From Pseudalkalibacillus sp045920555 (GTDB taxonomy: Bacteria; Bacillota; Bacilli; Bacillales; Fictibacillaceae), in NCBI RefSeq assembly GCF_045920555.1, contig NZ_CP174509.1, positions 1,116,001 to 1,180,000 on the forward strand: 64,000 nt of DNA, written 5' to 3'. Made by a program: the position numbers and the translations under genes. The notes beneath the pieces are model-generated. The model was not told where the DNA came from, made no database searches, and saw only the letters and a list, made by a program, of their open reading frames with translations. Shown piece by piece: positions 16,341-25,649 of the stretch (the stretch's first letter is position 1; every line of letters begins with the position of its first letter).

Positions 16341-17189
16341 ATGGATATGAATGTATATAAGATCATCTCTGAAAAAATGGCATCGATGAGCAAGTCACAA
16401 CTGAAAATTGCTCAATATATTTTAAAAAATCCAAACCAGATCCCTTTTTTGAACGTGGGGAAATTGGCAAAAGCAGCCGATGTAAGCGATGCTACAGTGG
16501 TGCGGTTCGCAACATTCCTCGGTTTTTCAGGCTATCCTGAATTCCAGCAGTACCTTCAGTCCTCGTTACAGCATCAGTTGACCACAACAGAACGACTTAA
16601 AATGTCTAAAGAGGTTTATGGTGAAAAGGATGAAGAAATAACCGACATCCTCAAGGGTGACTTGGATAACATCGAGACGACGATGAACAATTTAGATATA
16701 AAAAGCTTCCGCCTGGCTGTCGAGTACTTGTTGAAAGCCCGAAAAGTATACATCATAGCGAATCGGAGTGCAGTCGCCCTTGGCACATTTCTCCACTATT
16801 ATCTAGATATGATCCTTGACCATGTGGAGATGCTTGATTCGATCGAGCAGGATGCAGACCGTCTGTATGAATTGCAAAAAGACGACCTGGTGATCGGAAT
16901 CAGTTACTCAAGGTATACAAAAAGTACGGTAGAGGTCTTTTCCTATGCGAAAGAAAAGGGTGCGATGACGGTAGCACTGACTGACAATTTGTTGTCACCG
17001 CTCATCCCACATGCCGATGTATCATTGACAGCGGCGAGTCAAATGCCTTCATTCATCGATTCGTTCGTTGCCCCAATGAGTGTGATCAATGCTCTGATCA
17101 TCTATACCGCAAAAGAGAAAAAAGAAGGATTTGAAAGCAGATTGAACGCATTGGAGGAAGTTTGGAACAGATTCGATGTCTTCTACTGA
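16341..17189 (+). CDS. RpiR/MurR-family transcriptional regulator
   Basis: 282 residues: N-terminal HTH_6 domain (MSKSQLKIAQYILKNPNQIPF, VSDATVVRFATFLGFSGY) and a C-terminal SIS sugar-isomerase-type domain from about residue 125 (KVYIIANRSAVALGTFL, GISYSRYTKSTVE, LTDNLLSPLIPHAD). Such regulators sense sugar phosphates or amino acids. It lies 56 bp after the aminotransferase gene in the same direction and probably controls it. Confidence 0.85.
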   Translation: MDMNVYKIISEKMASMSKSQLKIAQYILKNPNQIPFLNVGKLAKAADVSDATVVRFATFLGFSGYPEFQQYLQSSLQHQLTTTERLKMSKEVYGEKDEEITDILKGDLDNIETTMNNLDIKSFRLAVEYLLKARKVYIIANRSAVALGTFLHYYLDMILDHVEMLDSIEQDADRLYELQKDDLVIGISYSRYTKSTVEVFSYAKEKGAMTVALTDNLLSPLIPHADVSLTAASQMPSFIDSFVAPMSVINALIIYTAKEKKEGFESRLNALEEVWNRFDVFY

Positions 17190-17217
17190 TTAAAAAATGC
17201 CGCTTAAGAATGTCTCA

Positions 17218-17273
17218 TAAAAAGTGCCGAATCCCCATTAAGGTGAAATTGTGCGGGATCGGCACTTTTTTTC
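17218..17273 (+). terminator. Rho-independent terminator
   Basis: aaaaagtgccga / tcggcacttttttt stem, extended by tccc / ggga, after the RpiR gene. Confidence 0.8.
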
Positions 17274-17313
17274 AAAAGGCTGTTTTCGTATAGATTGTTG
17301 TTTTTTGAAAATT

Positions 17314-17380
17314 GGGAAATATACTCGCTTGAGGGGTCTCGCTTAGCTTGCTTTCCCGCAGGAGTCTCGCATATTTCTAC
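17314..17380 (-). repeat. CTCCTGCGGGA dispersed repeat, copy A
   Basis: On the minus strand it reads gagactcctgcgggaaagc then aagcgagacccctc. The same core occurs at 21864-21900 and 48838-48906. Known as a common intergenic motif in Bacillaceae genomes; function not established. Confidence 0.65.
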
Positions 17381-17461
17381 TGCTAATCGGTGTCCATTCC
17401 TCTCCTTATCTGCTTTCAATTAGCAACAAACTTTTAGAAAACAGCCTAAAAAAGATATGAT

Positions 17462-18736
17462 TCAGTAATTGATCGCCTTTCCTTTTCCATGGTCTTGCTG
17501 CACCGCTTCCTCGATCCTTCTGATATCTTTTTTCATCATGATCGAGAAGAGGAGGGCAAGGAGGATCAATCCTAGGAACACATAAAAGACGGGTATGTAA
17601 CTGTCGGATCTTTCTCTGATTTGTGTGACAAGCATAGGACCAAATACACCGCCTAGTGACCATGTCGTCAACAGGTATCCATGAATGGCGCCCAGTTGTT
17701 TCGTGCCAAACAGATCACCGATGAACGCGGGCAGGTTGGAAAAGCCTCCGCCGTAACAACTGACCACAAGCAAAATGAACAGCTGGAACAAGATCACGTT
17801 GGTTGTGATTGGAAGTGTAAAGAAAGCTCCCATTTGTATCAGGAAAAAGATCAGGAACACGTTTGGGCGGCCAATATAATCAGAGGCTGTTGCCCAGATA
17901 AGTCTGCCACCGCCATTAAAGACACCCATGATTCCAACCATCAAGGCTGCTGCAGCTGCAGATAACCCCACAACTTCCTGGGCCATTGGTGAAGCCACCG
18001 ATATCATCATGATTCCGGCCGTCGTATTGATGAGCATCATTCCCCAAAGCAGCCAGAACCGTTTCGTTCTGACAGCTTCCCTTGAGGTCAATTGCTGCAA
18101 GTCCTTTTTAAAGACTCTCTTCCCGGATGCCATGTCCTTTTTCATAGAATCCGGCATCCAACCCTCTGGAGGTGGTGCAATGTATGACGCCCCTAGGAGG
18201 ATGAAAACGAAATAAGCAGCACCCAGTATATAAAACGTATTCGTGACCCCGACAGCAGGCATCAGATTGGCGGCAATCGGGGCTGTAAGAAGAGAGCCTG
18301 TCCCAAATCCAAGGACAGCTAATCCTGTAGCCAGCCCTCTCCGGTCAGGAAACCATTTGACGAGTGTCGAGACAGGTGAAATATAACCAATACCAAGTCC
18401 TAATCCACTCGCGACCCCGTAAGTGAACAGGAAAAAAGGCAGTGAATCGATCACTAAAGCGAAACCAGAACCAGCTTGTCCAACCCCAAATAATATACCA
18501 GCTAGAATCGCTGATTTTTTCGGTCCGTTCCGTTCGACGAATTTTCCAAACAATGCAGCCGAAGATCCCGCTAGTCCCATCATGATCGTGAAAGCAATCG
18601 TTACCTCTGTTGGAGACCATCCCATTTTGTCACTGATCGGTGTGATATATACGCTATAAGCATATGCACCCCCGATTGAAAGGTGGATGGCGATAGCTGA
18701 TATCGCGATCAACCATCTGTTTTTCTTTGTGTGCAT
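17462..18736 (-). CDS. MFS transporter, oxalate/formate antiporter (OFA) type
   Basis: 424 residues, 12 hydrophobic helices, with the OFA-family start WLIAISAIAIHLSIGGAYAYSVY, the MFS loop FGKFVERNGPKKSA, and WFPDRRGLATGLAVLGFGTGS. A perfect GGAGGTAC site precedes the ATG. OFA members exchange carboxylates such as oxalate and formate; many Bacillus relatives are unassigned. It converges with the aminotransferase-RpiR unit. A cre-like site lies 136 bp upstream, between it and ppc. Confidence 0.85.
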   Translation of the reverse strand: MHTKKNRWLIAISAIAIHLSIGGAYAYSVYITPISDKMGWSPTEVTIAFTIMMGLAGSSAALFGKFVERNGPKKSAILAGILFGVGQAGSGFALVIDSLPFFLFTYGVASGLGLGIGYISPVSTLVKWFPDRRGLATGLAVLGFGTGSLLTAPIAANLMPAVGVTNTFYILGAAYFVFILLGASYIAPPPEGWMPDSMKKDMASGKRVFKKDLQQLTSREAVRTKRFWLLWGMMLINTTAGIMMISVASPMAQEVVGLSAAAAALMVGIMGVFNGGGRLIWATASDYIGRPNVFLIFFLIQMGAFFTLPITTNVILFQLFILLVVSCYGGGFSNLPAFIGDLFGTKQLGAIHGYLLTTWSLGGVFGPMLVTQIRERSDSYIPVFYVFLGLILLALLFSIMMKKDIRRIEEAVQQDHGKGKAINY

Positions 18737-18871
18737 TTTGTACCTCCTCTAGTGTCTTTTGCTGTAATCGGATACATAACACAATACAAGGGCAAACATT
18801 AAAAATCAAACTTTTTGAAATAGTTTGAAATTAAAATCAGCCGTAGAACTCCATTATGAAAACTTCATGAA

Positions 18872-18885
18872 AGCAAGCGCTTACA
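18872..18885 (-). promoter_or_regulatory. Candidate CcpA cre site
   Basis: On the minus strand it reads tgtaagcgcttgct, close to the cre consensus TGWAARCGYTWNCW. It lies between the divergent MFS and ppc genes, so carbon catabolite control of either is possible. One or two bases deviate from the consensus. Confidence 0.5.
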
Positions 18886-18994
18886 AGGATCATAAGCAAT
18901 CCTTTCAATTTGACTATCCGAAAGATTCTGATAACATATTATAAAACAGCGAGCTACCACGGATATCTATATAAAAAAACAGGAAGGTGAAAGC

Positions 18995-21766
18995 GTGACT
19001 TTACAAAAAGTAGAACAAGAAAAGACAAGTGCAATTACACCCCTACGACGTGATGTGAACATCCTGGGTAATATGCTCGGTGAGATTCTGGTCCATCATG
19101 GCGGGGAAGAATTGTTGAACAAAGTAGAAACAATTCGTGAATTGACGAAAGAACTGAGAAGAAATCGAGAAACCTCTACGTATGAAAAATTGAAAAATGA
19201 AATTAAATCCTTGAAACCTCCGATGCGTCCACAGGTGATCCGCGCATTCTCAATCTATTTCCACCTTGTGAACATTGCAGAACAGAACCATCGCATTCGC
19301 CGCCGCCGCGAATATCAGCTATTTGAAGATCAAGGTGTACAGCCTTATTCCATTGAGAGTGCAGTCCTGTCATTGAAAGACCATAACATCGATGAAAAGG
19401 TCATTCAGGAGGTGCTTGATGAATTATCACTTGAATTGATCATCACAGCACATCCGACTGAAGCGATGAAACGTACAGTACTTGAAATCCAAAAAAGGAT
19501 TGCGACGATCTTGAAGCAGCTCGATCATCCGCAATTAACGAATAACGAACGTGAGCGGATACTGGAGAGCCTGTTCAACGAGGTGACTGTCCTGTGGCAG
19601 ACCGATGAATTGAGGCAGCGGAAACCGACCGTCATGGATGAGGTACGAAACGGCCTTTATTATTTTGATCAGACACTATTTGACGTACTCCCTGATATCC
19701 ATCAGGAGCTAGAGGATCGGTTGGAAGAAAATTATCCTGAGGAAAAATGGAACGTACCGAACTTCCTTCGTTTTGGTTCCTGGATCGGTGGAGATAGGGA
19801 CGGAAATCCGAATGTTACCCCAGAAATAACCTGGGAAACATTGACCAGGCAGAGAAGTCTAGTGTTGAAAAAGTATGAAGAAGTGCTGGTCGAATTGATG
19901 AAGCGGTTCAGCCATTCCACTAACCGCGTCAAAGTGAGTGAGGAACTCCAGGCTTCTGTAGAAAAGGAAGAATCCTTCATTAAAAAAGAGGAAAGATGGC
20001 CGATAAAAGAAGAAATGTACCGCCGTAAATTCGCGATCATTTTAGAGCGATTGCGTCAGGTTGGAAAATCTAAAACAGGTTATCAATCTGCCGACCAATT
20101 ACTCGCCGATCTTCAATTGATCCAGAGAAGCGTGAAAAACCATCAGCCTTCAAAACGGGAATTGAAGATGCTGCGTAAACTGGTTCGCCAGGTGAAACTG
20201 TTTGGCTTCCACTTGGCTACACTGGATATCCGTAATCACAGCGGAGAACATGAAGCAGCGATCGCAGAACTTTTACAAAAGGTGAACATCCAAAGTGATT
20301 ATAGTAATCTCTCAGAAACCGAAAAGGTTGAACTGTTGGAGGCGGTATTGAAAGATCCGAGGCCTATTACGCTGCTGAATGAAGACTATAGTGAAGATAC
20401 ACAGGAAATGTTGAAAGTCTTCCAATTGATCCGTGATGCCCATAAAGAATTCGGTGAAAATTCCATCGAAGTGTATCTGGTCAGTATGACAGAATCAGCA
20501 AGTGATCTATTGGAAGTATTGGTTCTGGCGAAAGAAGCGGGTATTTACCGACTGCATGCAGATGGACAGGTCGAAAGCAATCTGAATGTAGCCCCACTAC
20601 TAGAAACCGTAGATGATTTGGTGGCCGGACCAGAGATCCTGAAAACATTGTTCGAAATGGACGTATATAGAAAACATCTGGACAACCGTAACAATCATCA
20701 AGAAGTCATGCTAGGGTACTCTGACGGGAGTAAGGACGGCGGAACGTTGACAGCCAACTGGAAGCTTTATAAAGCGCAACAAGAAATTCATGATATGGCA
20801 AAAGAATACAATGTCCGCTTGAAATTTTTCCATGGCCGTGGAGGCTCACTCGGCCGGGGTGGAGGTCCATTGCACAGAAGTATTCTATCGCAGCCTGGAG
20901 AAACGTTAGGCGATGGTGTGAAAATCACGGAACAAGGCGAAGTTTTATCGTCCCGTTATCTGTTGAGTGATATTGCATACAGAAGCCTTGAACAGGGCGT
21001 ATCCACATTAGTAGAAGGTGCGGCTCATATATCGGAAGAGACGGAGCAGGTGCCTAATCGTAATGATAAAAAGTGGGATCAAGCCATGGAAGATATTGCA
21101 GATGTGTCTCTTGAAAAATATCAATCTCTTGTTTTCGCAGATAAAGATTTCCTGACGTATTTCAATGAAGCTACTCCGCTCCAAGAACTGGGTGAATTGA
21201 ATATCGGTTCCCGTCCGATGAAACGGAAAGACAGTACCAAGTTTGAAAACTTGAGGGCGATCCCTTGGGTATTCGCTTGGACACAAAACCGCCAGTTGAT
21301 TCCAGCGTGGTATGCAGCAGGCACAGGATTAGCTGATTATGCTTCCAGAAGTGAAGATCACTTGAATCAATTGCAGCAAATGTATGAGAACTGGCCATTC
21401 TTCAAGTCTACGATTGATAACTTGCAGATGGCATTGACGAAAGCGGATATCCATACCGCTAAAGAATATACAGCTCTTGTACGTGATCAGGCTCTTGGTA
21501 AGCGTATCTTTGAAAATATTGTTGATGAATACAACCGGACAAAAAAGGTGCTCTTACAAATTACCGGTGATAACGAGCTTCTCGGCCAGCAGCCGACGAT
21601 CCAAGAATCTGTTAAGCTGCGGAACCCATACGTGGATCCATTGAACTTCTTACAAGTAGAACTCATCAAGGAACTTCGTGAAAACGAAACAGAAGATGTT
21701 GATACACTGACAGAAGTATTACTCACAATCAGCGGCATCGCAGCAGGTTTGCGTAATACCGGCTGA
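18995..21766 (+). CDS. ppc: Phosphoenolpyruvate carboxylase
   Basis: 923 residues, the normal length. It makes oxaloacetate from PEP and bicarbonate, refilling the citric acid cycle. Both signature motifs are present: IITAHPTEAMKRT with the catalytic His at about residue 151, and FFHGRGGSLGRGGGP at about 610. GTG 18995 has AGGAAGGTG seven bases upstream. The C-terminus ends RNTG, the conserved Asn-Thr-Gly that senses ligands in the family. The reading frame is uninterrupted over 2.8 kb, unlike many neighbours. B. subtilis itself uses pyruvate carboxylase; Ppc is common in other Bacillaceae. Confidence 0.95.
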   Translation: MTLQKVEQEKTSAITPLRRDVNILGNMLGEILVHHGGEELLNKVETIRELTKELRRNRETSTYEKLKNEIKSLKPPMRPQVIRAFSIYFHLVNIAEQNHRIRRRREYQLFEDQGVQPYSIESAVLSLKDHNIDEKVIQEVLDELSLELIITAHPTEAMKRTVLEIQKRIATILKQLDHPQLTNNERERILESLFNEVTVLWQTDELRQRKPTVMDEVRNGLYYFDQTLFDVLPDIHQELEDRLEENYPEEKWNVPNFLRFGSWIGGDRDGNPNVTPEITWETLTRQRSLVLKKYEEVLVELMKRFSHSTNRVKVSEELQASVEKEESFIKKEERWPIKEEMYRRKFAIILERLRQVGKSKTGYQSADQLLADLQLIQRSVKNHQPSKRELKMLRKLVRQVKLFGFHLATLDIRNHSGEHEAAIAELLQKVNIQSDYSNLSETEKVELLEAVLKDPRPITLLNEDYSEDTQEMLKVFQLIRDAHKEFGENSIEVYLVSMTESASDLLEVLVLAKEAGIYRLHADGQVESNLNVAPLLETVDDLVAGPEILKTLFEMDVYRKHLDNRNNHQEVMLGYSDGSKDGGTLTANWKLYKAQQEIHDMAKEYNVRLKFFHGRGGSLGRGGGPLHRSILSQPGETLGDGVKITEQGEVLSSRYLLSDIAYRSLEQGVSTLVEGAAHISEETEQVPNRNDKKWDQAMEDIADVSLEKYQSLVFADKDFLTYFNEATPLQELGELNIGSRPMKRKDSTKFENLRAIPWVFAWTQNRQLIPAWYAAGTGLADYASRSEDHLNQLQQMYENWPFFKSTIDNLQMALTKADIHTAKEYTALVRDQALGKRIFENIVDEYNRTKKVLLQITGDNELLGQQPTIQESVKLRNPYVDPLNFLQVELIKELRENETEDVDTLTEVLLTISGIAAGLRNTG

Positions 21767-21780
21767 TTTAGCCTACCCAT

Positions 21781-21830
21781 AAAAATAGCAGTGTGATTTC
21801 CACAATAAATCACACTGCTATTTTATTTTT
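21781..21830 (+). terminator. Strong rho-independent terminator after ppc
   Basis: aaatagcagtgtgattt / aaatcacactgctattt, an uninterrupted 17-bp stem with a short loop, then attttttg. Confidence 0.85.
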
Positions 21831-21863
21831 TGATATAGAAATTGCTTTAAGTGAAATTCGCTA

Positions 21864-21900
21864 TACTCCTGTGGGAAAAGCGAGTCAGGCGAGACCCCAC
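21864..21900 (+). repeat. CTCCTGCGGGA dispersed repeat, copy B
   Basis: actcctgtgggaaaagcgag followed by gcgagaccccac; same core and orientation as the copy at 48838. Confidence 0.65.
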
Positions 21901-21902
21901 GC

Positions 21903-22189
21903 TTTATAAGATCTTCGAGTATAATAATGAACTTCGACTAAATACCACCACGTCCTGTAGTGAACGTCGAAGTCAGTACATCCTGTACAAGTACGTCCTG
22001 CGCCTGCGGTTACTCGGCGCATAACTACAAGGGTGGAATATGAGTCCGTGGTCTTGTGGTGAACGTCGAAGTTAGCATAAGGAAAGCTTCTAAGAATACT
22101 TATCGGAGACACGAAAATGATTTCATTTTTGTGTTGACATCCTGTGCAAGTGAGGAGGATTGCGGAATTAGGCTAATTCAGAGAAGTAA
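21903..22189. repeat. Repeat-rich non-coding block
   Basis: No credible gene. Short motifs recur: gtgaacgtcgaagt at about 21960 and 22060, catcctgt(a/g)caagt at about 21980 and 22138, plus several tacgtcctg copies. It looks like a mosaic of decayed intergenic repeats between two better defined elements. Confidence 0.5.
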
Positions 22190-22365
22190 TGTCTAGCTCA
22201 GCGACCAGTCACTTGGATCACTTCAGAATTCCTGCGGCGGCAACACACTGATTTAACATCTTATGTGTGAGCCCACGCAGAACCGAACTTTGTTTGGTTC
22301 GAGCCTCCTCGTCAGTCTTCCAGTGACCTACGTGACTAAGCGTGGTCGCTTCCGCTTTTCTTAAG
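22190..22365. repeat. About 175-bp structured repeat element with inverted ends
   Basis: Begins gtctagctcagcgaccagtcac and ends gtgactaagcgtggtcgcttcc, so the ends can pair (gcgacca...gtcac). The interior (ttatgtgtgagcccacgc, cgtcagtcttccagtgacc) matches a family of large dispersed intergenic elements I recognise from Bacillus genomes. It has no coding capacity and may be a MITE-like or structured-RNA repeat. Confidence 0.6.
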
Positions 22366-22419
22366 CCCGCGGAAAGGGAGTGAAGTTCGCAGAAATCAAC
22401 AAGCCATTTTTAAAAGGGA

Positions 22420-22733
22420 TTATTGGTTTTCTAGGATTTCTTCTTTTGAAACAATACGCCAACCGTGCTCTTCAAGGTTCATAATATATGTATCTACTGG
22501 GATCTCCTCTAATTCTATCGCAAGTGGCGTCAAAGAAACCCAACACTCATCAGAAGCATAATCGATTGTTACTTTAACTACTTCATAACCGTTATGGAAT
22601 TCAGGATGAAAACCTGGATCCTCGATTATATCCCCTTTAATAGGGCGGATAGTTGAATCAAATGTTTCAGCATTACCTCTTGCGTATTCTGGTCTTTTAC
22701 GGAGGAGATAAAGATCAATAGATTGATTTTCAT
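22420..22733 (-). pseudogene. Small soluble protein gene with early frameshift
   Basis: A long frame (QSIDLYLLRKRPEYARGN to EEILENQ) has no start codon. A good site (GAAGGGG) and an ATG at 22731-22733 lie in the adjacent frame, reading ATGAAAATC. One more A in that run would give MKNQSIDLYLLRKRPEY and join them. About 104 residues; acidic, no family recognised, no membrane segment. Possibly recent inactivation or a base-call error. Confidence 0.5.
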
Positions 22734-22862
22734 TGTATTCCCCTTCTTTAACTAAATTTAATTGTTACGTATTAAACTTTATGAAGTATAACTTATACGA
22801 TCAATTTTTGCATTCCTCACACATATACAGCCACGTTTTTCTCCTGAAGAGTTGCCCTATAT

Positions 22863-22919
22863 TTAACTAAGTGGTTGAATTTCGGGAAGAAATCATTTAT
22901 ATTTAACTACATGGTTAAC
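22863..22919. promoter_or_regulatory. Duplicated ArsR-type operator overlapping the start codon
   Basis: ttaactaagtggttgaa (22863-22879) and ttaactacatggttaac (22903-22919) are two copies of an imperfect palindrome, TTAAC-n6-GTTAA in the second, with centres 40 bp apart. The second contains the ATG of the ArsR gene. Placement fits autorepression by two dimers on one face of the helix. Confidence 0.55.
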
Positions 22920-23252
22920 CATAATAAAAATCATTTAGATGAAGTTTTTCATGCCTTAGCTGATTCAACGAGAAGAGAACTGGTTCACATGATGGCAGAG
23001 AAAGAACGGACAGTTTCAGAGTTGGCAGAGCCATTTGATATGTCTTTGGCTGCGATCTCCAAGCATATCAAGGTATTGGAGCGTGCAAATTTAGTCGATA
23101 GGAGTGTGAAAGGAAGGATTCATACATGCCGCTTGAACACTGATTCACTGTATCAAGCAACTGAATGGCTCCGTTTTTATGAAAAGTATTGGAACAACCG
23201 TTTTGATCTTTTGGAAAATGAACTGTTGAAAGCCAAAAAGAAGGAACACTAA
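22911..23252 (+). CDS. ArsR-family winged-helix regulator
   Basis: ATG 22911 (MVNHNKNHLDEVF) is chosen; the TTG-start extension to 22875 lies in the operator. 113 residues with the ArsR fold: ALADSTRRELVHMM, SELAEPFDMSLAAISKHIKVLERANLVDRS recognition helix, GRIHTCRLN wing. No metal-binding Cys pair, so it belongs to the non-metal group commonly paired with SRPBCC/AHSA1 genes, as here 21 bp downstream. No strong ribosome binding site is visible before the ATG; the nearest purine stretch (gggaag) is over 20 bp away. Confidence 0.85.
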   Translation: MVNHNKNHLDEVFHALADSTRRELVHMMAEKERTVSELAEPFDMSLAAISKHIKVLERANLVDRSVKGRIHTCRLNTDSLYQATEWLRFYEKYWNNRFDLLENELLKAKKKEH

Positions 23253-23273
23253 ATTACATAAGGGAGTGTGAAT

Positions 23274-23771
23274 ATGAATAACGTTTCAACCACCACTTTA
23301 AAAATGACAAGGAATTTTGATGTAGCACCTGAAAGAGTTTTTGATGCATGGCTGAACCCTGAGATGATGAGGAAATGGTTCTTTACACTGGAAGGGACGA
23401 ATAAGGTGGCACAAAATGATCCTCAGGTAGGAGGTACCTGGGAAATCATTGACCATCGTGAAGGAAAAGATTATCGCGCGATCGGGGAGTATCTTGAAAT
23501 TGATCCTCCCAATAAAATAGTGTTCACATTTAAAATGCCGCAGTTCAGTGAATCAGAAGATACAATCACAGTGGAGTTCAGAGAAGTTGCCCAAGGCTGT
23601 GAGATGACGTTTACTCAAATCATCAACGTCCCTCATGAAGAGAACTGGACAGAAGCCGATATCGAGAAAGCACTTGGAGAGTATCACGAGGGAACTGAAC
23701 ATGGATGGAATCTAATGTTCATGGGGCTTAAGGAATTGGTTGAGACAGGAAAAATTAGTTTTAAAGGATAA
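23274..23771 (+). CDS. SRPBCC/AHSA1-domain protein
   Basis: ATG 23274 has agggag seven bases upstream. 165 residues of the AHSA1 (Aha1/START-like) fold: TRNFDVAPERVFDAWLNPEMMRKWFF, then GGTWEIIDHREGKDYRAIGEYLEIDPP and a C-terminal helix EHGWNLMFMGLKELVE. These form a hydrophobic ligand cavity. Operon with the ArsR regulator upstream, which probably represses it; ligand unknown. Confidence 0.85.
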   Translation: MNNVSTTTLKMTRNFDVAPERVFDAWLNPEMMRKWFFTLEGTNKVAQNDPQVGGTWEIIDHREGKDYRAIGEYLEIDPPNKIVFTFKMPQFSESEDTITVEFREVAQGCEMTFTQIINVPHEENWTEADIEKALGEYHEGTEHGWNLMFMGLKELVETGKISFKG

Positions 23772-23856
23772 TAACCGCTTGCACGGACGCAATTCACAAG
23801 TAGTGGGTTGGGTTGCGTCAGTAATTTTTATTCTATTTATTACTGGGGTGGAAGAA

Positions 23857-24679
23857 GTGAATAGTGAGATGAAAAAGGAATTTGAAAAATCAAATTCAAA
23901 GGAGAATATGGTACAAGGTGTACAATTCTTCAACCAAGGTATAGCTCAGAAATTTAAAGGAAACACATAAGAAATTTTAAAATGGATTACTCAGGTTCAG
24001 CTTTCTCCAACACCCTTGGCACGTGCTGCATATTGCGAAAAAGTATTGCTTGATGAAATAAAGTTAGGAGTAAAACAATATGTCATACTTGGAGCGGGGT
24101 TAGATACTTTTTGCTTTCAATATCCAGAATTAAAAAATACGCTGGAGATATTTCCAAATAGATCGCCCTTCTACCCAGGAATTAAAAAAGACAAGATTGA
24201 GTAAAGCTAATTTTAACGTTCCGAGTAATCTTCATTTTGTTCCAATGGACTTCACTAAAAAGTTTTCCAATCAAAATCTAATTGATCAAGGGTTTGATTT
24301 AAACAAAAAAACTTTCTTTAGTCTTTTAGGAGTTTCTTATTATTTAGCTAAAAACGAAATATCAAACTTAATCGACCATTTATTTGCAAAAGTGCCATCG
24401 GGAAGTTCTATTGTTTTTGATTATGCAGATGAAACTTTATTTACCGAAAAGGGTCGCTCTAATAGAGTTGAAAACATGGTTAAAATGGCTGCTGCTAGTG
24501 GAGAACGAATGAAATCGTGTTTTTTTTATTCGGAATTGGAGAAAATGTTAGAAAAATCAGGTTTACTTATTTATGAACATTTATCACCGAATAAAATTAA
24601 TGAACTTTATTTTGGTAATAGAAAAGATTACTTGGCAGCTTTTGAAACCATTCATTACATCCATGCTGTAAAAAAATAA
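23857..24679 (+). pseudogene. SAM-dependent methyltransferase (TIGR00027 type), decayed
   Basis: Three pieces of one gene: MNSEMKKEFEKSNSKEN from GTG 23857, stopped at about 23969; then VQLSPTPLARAAYCEKVLLD and the SAM-binding VILGAGLDTFCFQYPEL; then after a frameshift near 24185-24195 the C-terminal half (LHFVPMDFTKKF, FSLLGVSYYLAKNEI, SSIVFDYADETLF) to 24679. A segment after the N-terminus also seems missing. The family methylates carboxylates or other small molecules. Cannot yield a full protein. Confidence 0.7.
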
Positions 24680-24812
24680 ACTCCATTAAAGATAGACATT
24701 ATATAAAATGACCGAATAGTCTCTCTTAGAGTTTTGTTCGGTTATTTTTTTCGGAAAGGTCAAAGGCTGCTTTTTTAGAGTAGTCTTTTATTATTTGTTT
24801 TATATCGTTTTG

Positions 24813-24827
24813 TTAGATATAATCTAA
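24813..24827. promoter_or_regulatory. Palindromic operator upstream of the MarR gene
   Basis: ttagatataatctaa is a perfect inverted repeat around a 3-bp centre, nested inside a wider pair tatatcgt (24801-24808) / acgatata (24832-24839). It lies 27 bp before the ATG, fitting MarR autoregulation. Confidence 0.6.
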
Positions 24828-24853
24828 AAATACGATATAAAGGAGTTTTCGAC

Positions 24854-25276
24854 ATGAACCTTAACGAAGAGACCTTAAATAAACATTGGACAGATATTTA
24901 TTTTATGCTTCACTATCCACACGAAGAAAAAATTACTCACCAGGTCATAAGGATACTTCAACTTGTAGAAAAAAGAGAAAAAGTCGGTATTAATAGCATT
25001 GCCTCATATTTCAATGTATCTCACAATACGGCATCAGAAAATGTCAAACGTATAATAGCCAAGAAATACTTAAAAAAGAGAAGGGATCCAGAAGATGATA
25101 GAAGGGTGATATTGAATATTACTACATTAGGTAAAGAAGTGTTGTACAGAAACACGAGTCTTGATTACGATAAGTTGAAGAGTATTATAAATAATATGTC
25201 CTCAGATGAACAACTTTTAGTTAAAAATGCTTTTGAATTGTTGAAGAAGCGTGCAGAGAATGTTCACTTTAGTTAA
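24854..25276 (+). CDS. MarR-family transcriptional regulator
   Basis: 140 residues with the MarR winged helix: GINSIASYFNVSHNTASENVKRIIAKKYLKKRRDPEDDRRVILNI, the DDRR wing being diagnostic. AAGGAG precedes ATG 24854. It overlaps the DUF3147 gene by 17 bp, so the pair is one operon and the regulator likely controls its small membrane partner. Confidence 0.85.
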   Translation: MNLNEETLNKHWTDIYFMLHYPHEEKITHQVIRILQLVEKREKVGINSIASYFNVSHNTASENVKRIIAKKYLKKRRDPEDDRRVILNITTLGKEVLYRNTSLDYDKLKSIINNMSSDEQLLVKNAFELLKKRAENVHFS

Positions 25277-25616
25277 AATTTTATTATCCGCTCTTTTGAT
25301 TGGGTTAGTCACTGAAATCGCAAGACGTTTCCCTGCATATGGAGGAATCATAGCAGCTTTACCACTTGTAAGTTTGTTAAGTATCATCTGGTTATATGTA
25401 CAAGGAGAAGAGAAGTTACATATCAGCAAATTTGCCTTGGGGGTATTGTGGGGCTTTCCAGCGACAGCTGTATTATTAATCATTGTCTATATATCTTTGA
25501 AGCATTCTATTCATTTATATATATCCATATCATTAGGCATAGGTGGCTGGCTGATCTTCTTAATGCTGCAAAGCCGTGTAATAAGATATATAAAACACGT
25601 TTTCTTAATTAGTTGA
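25260..25616 (+). CDS. DUF3147 small membrane protein
   Basis: ATG 25260 (MFTLVKILLSALLIGLV) is preferred to the GTG at 25251. 118 residues with four hydrophobic helices and the GIIAALPLVSLLSIIWLY segment of DUF3147. It overlaps the MarR gene and is probably co-translated. Function unknown; a transport or envelope role is only inference. Confidence 0.75.
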   Translation: MFTLVKILLSALLIGLVTEIARRFPAYGGIIAALPLVSLLSIIWLYVQGEEKLHISKFALGVLWGFPATAVLLIIVYISLKHSIHLYISISLGIGGWLIFLMLQSRVIRYIKHVFLIS

Positions 25617-25649
25617 ACAAATTCCTACTACTTATTGTGAGGGGTGTTT

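Noticed and set aside
18995..21766. Several antisense ORFs of 67-108 aa within ppc
   Set aside because: Shadows of the ppc reading frame, no independent support.
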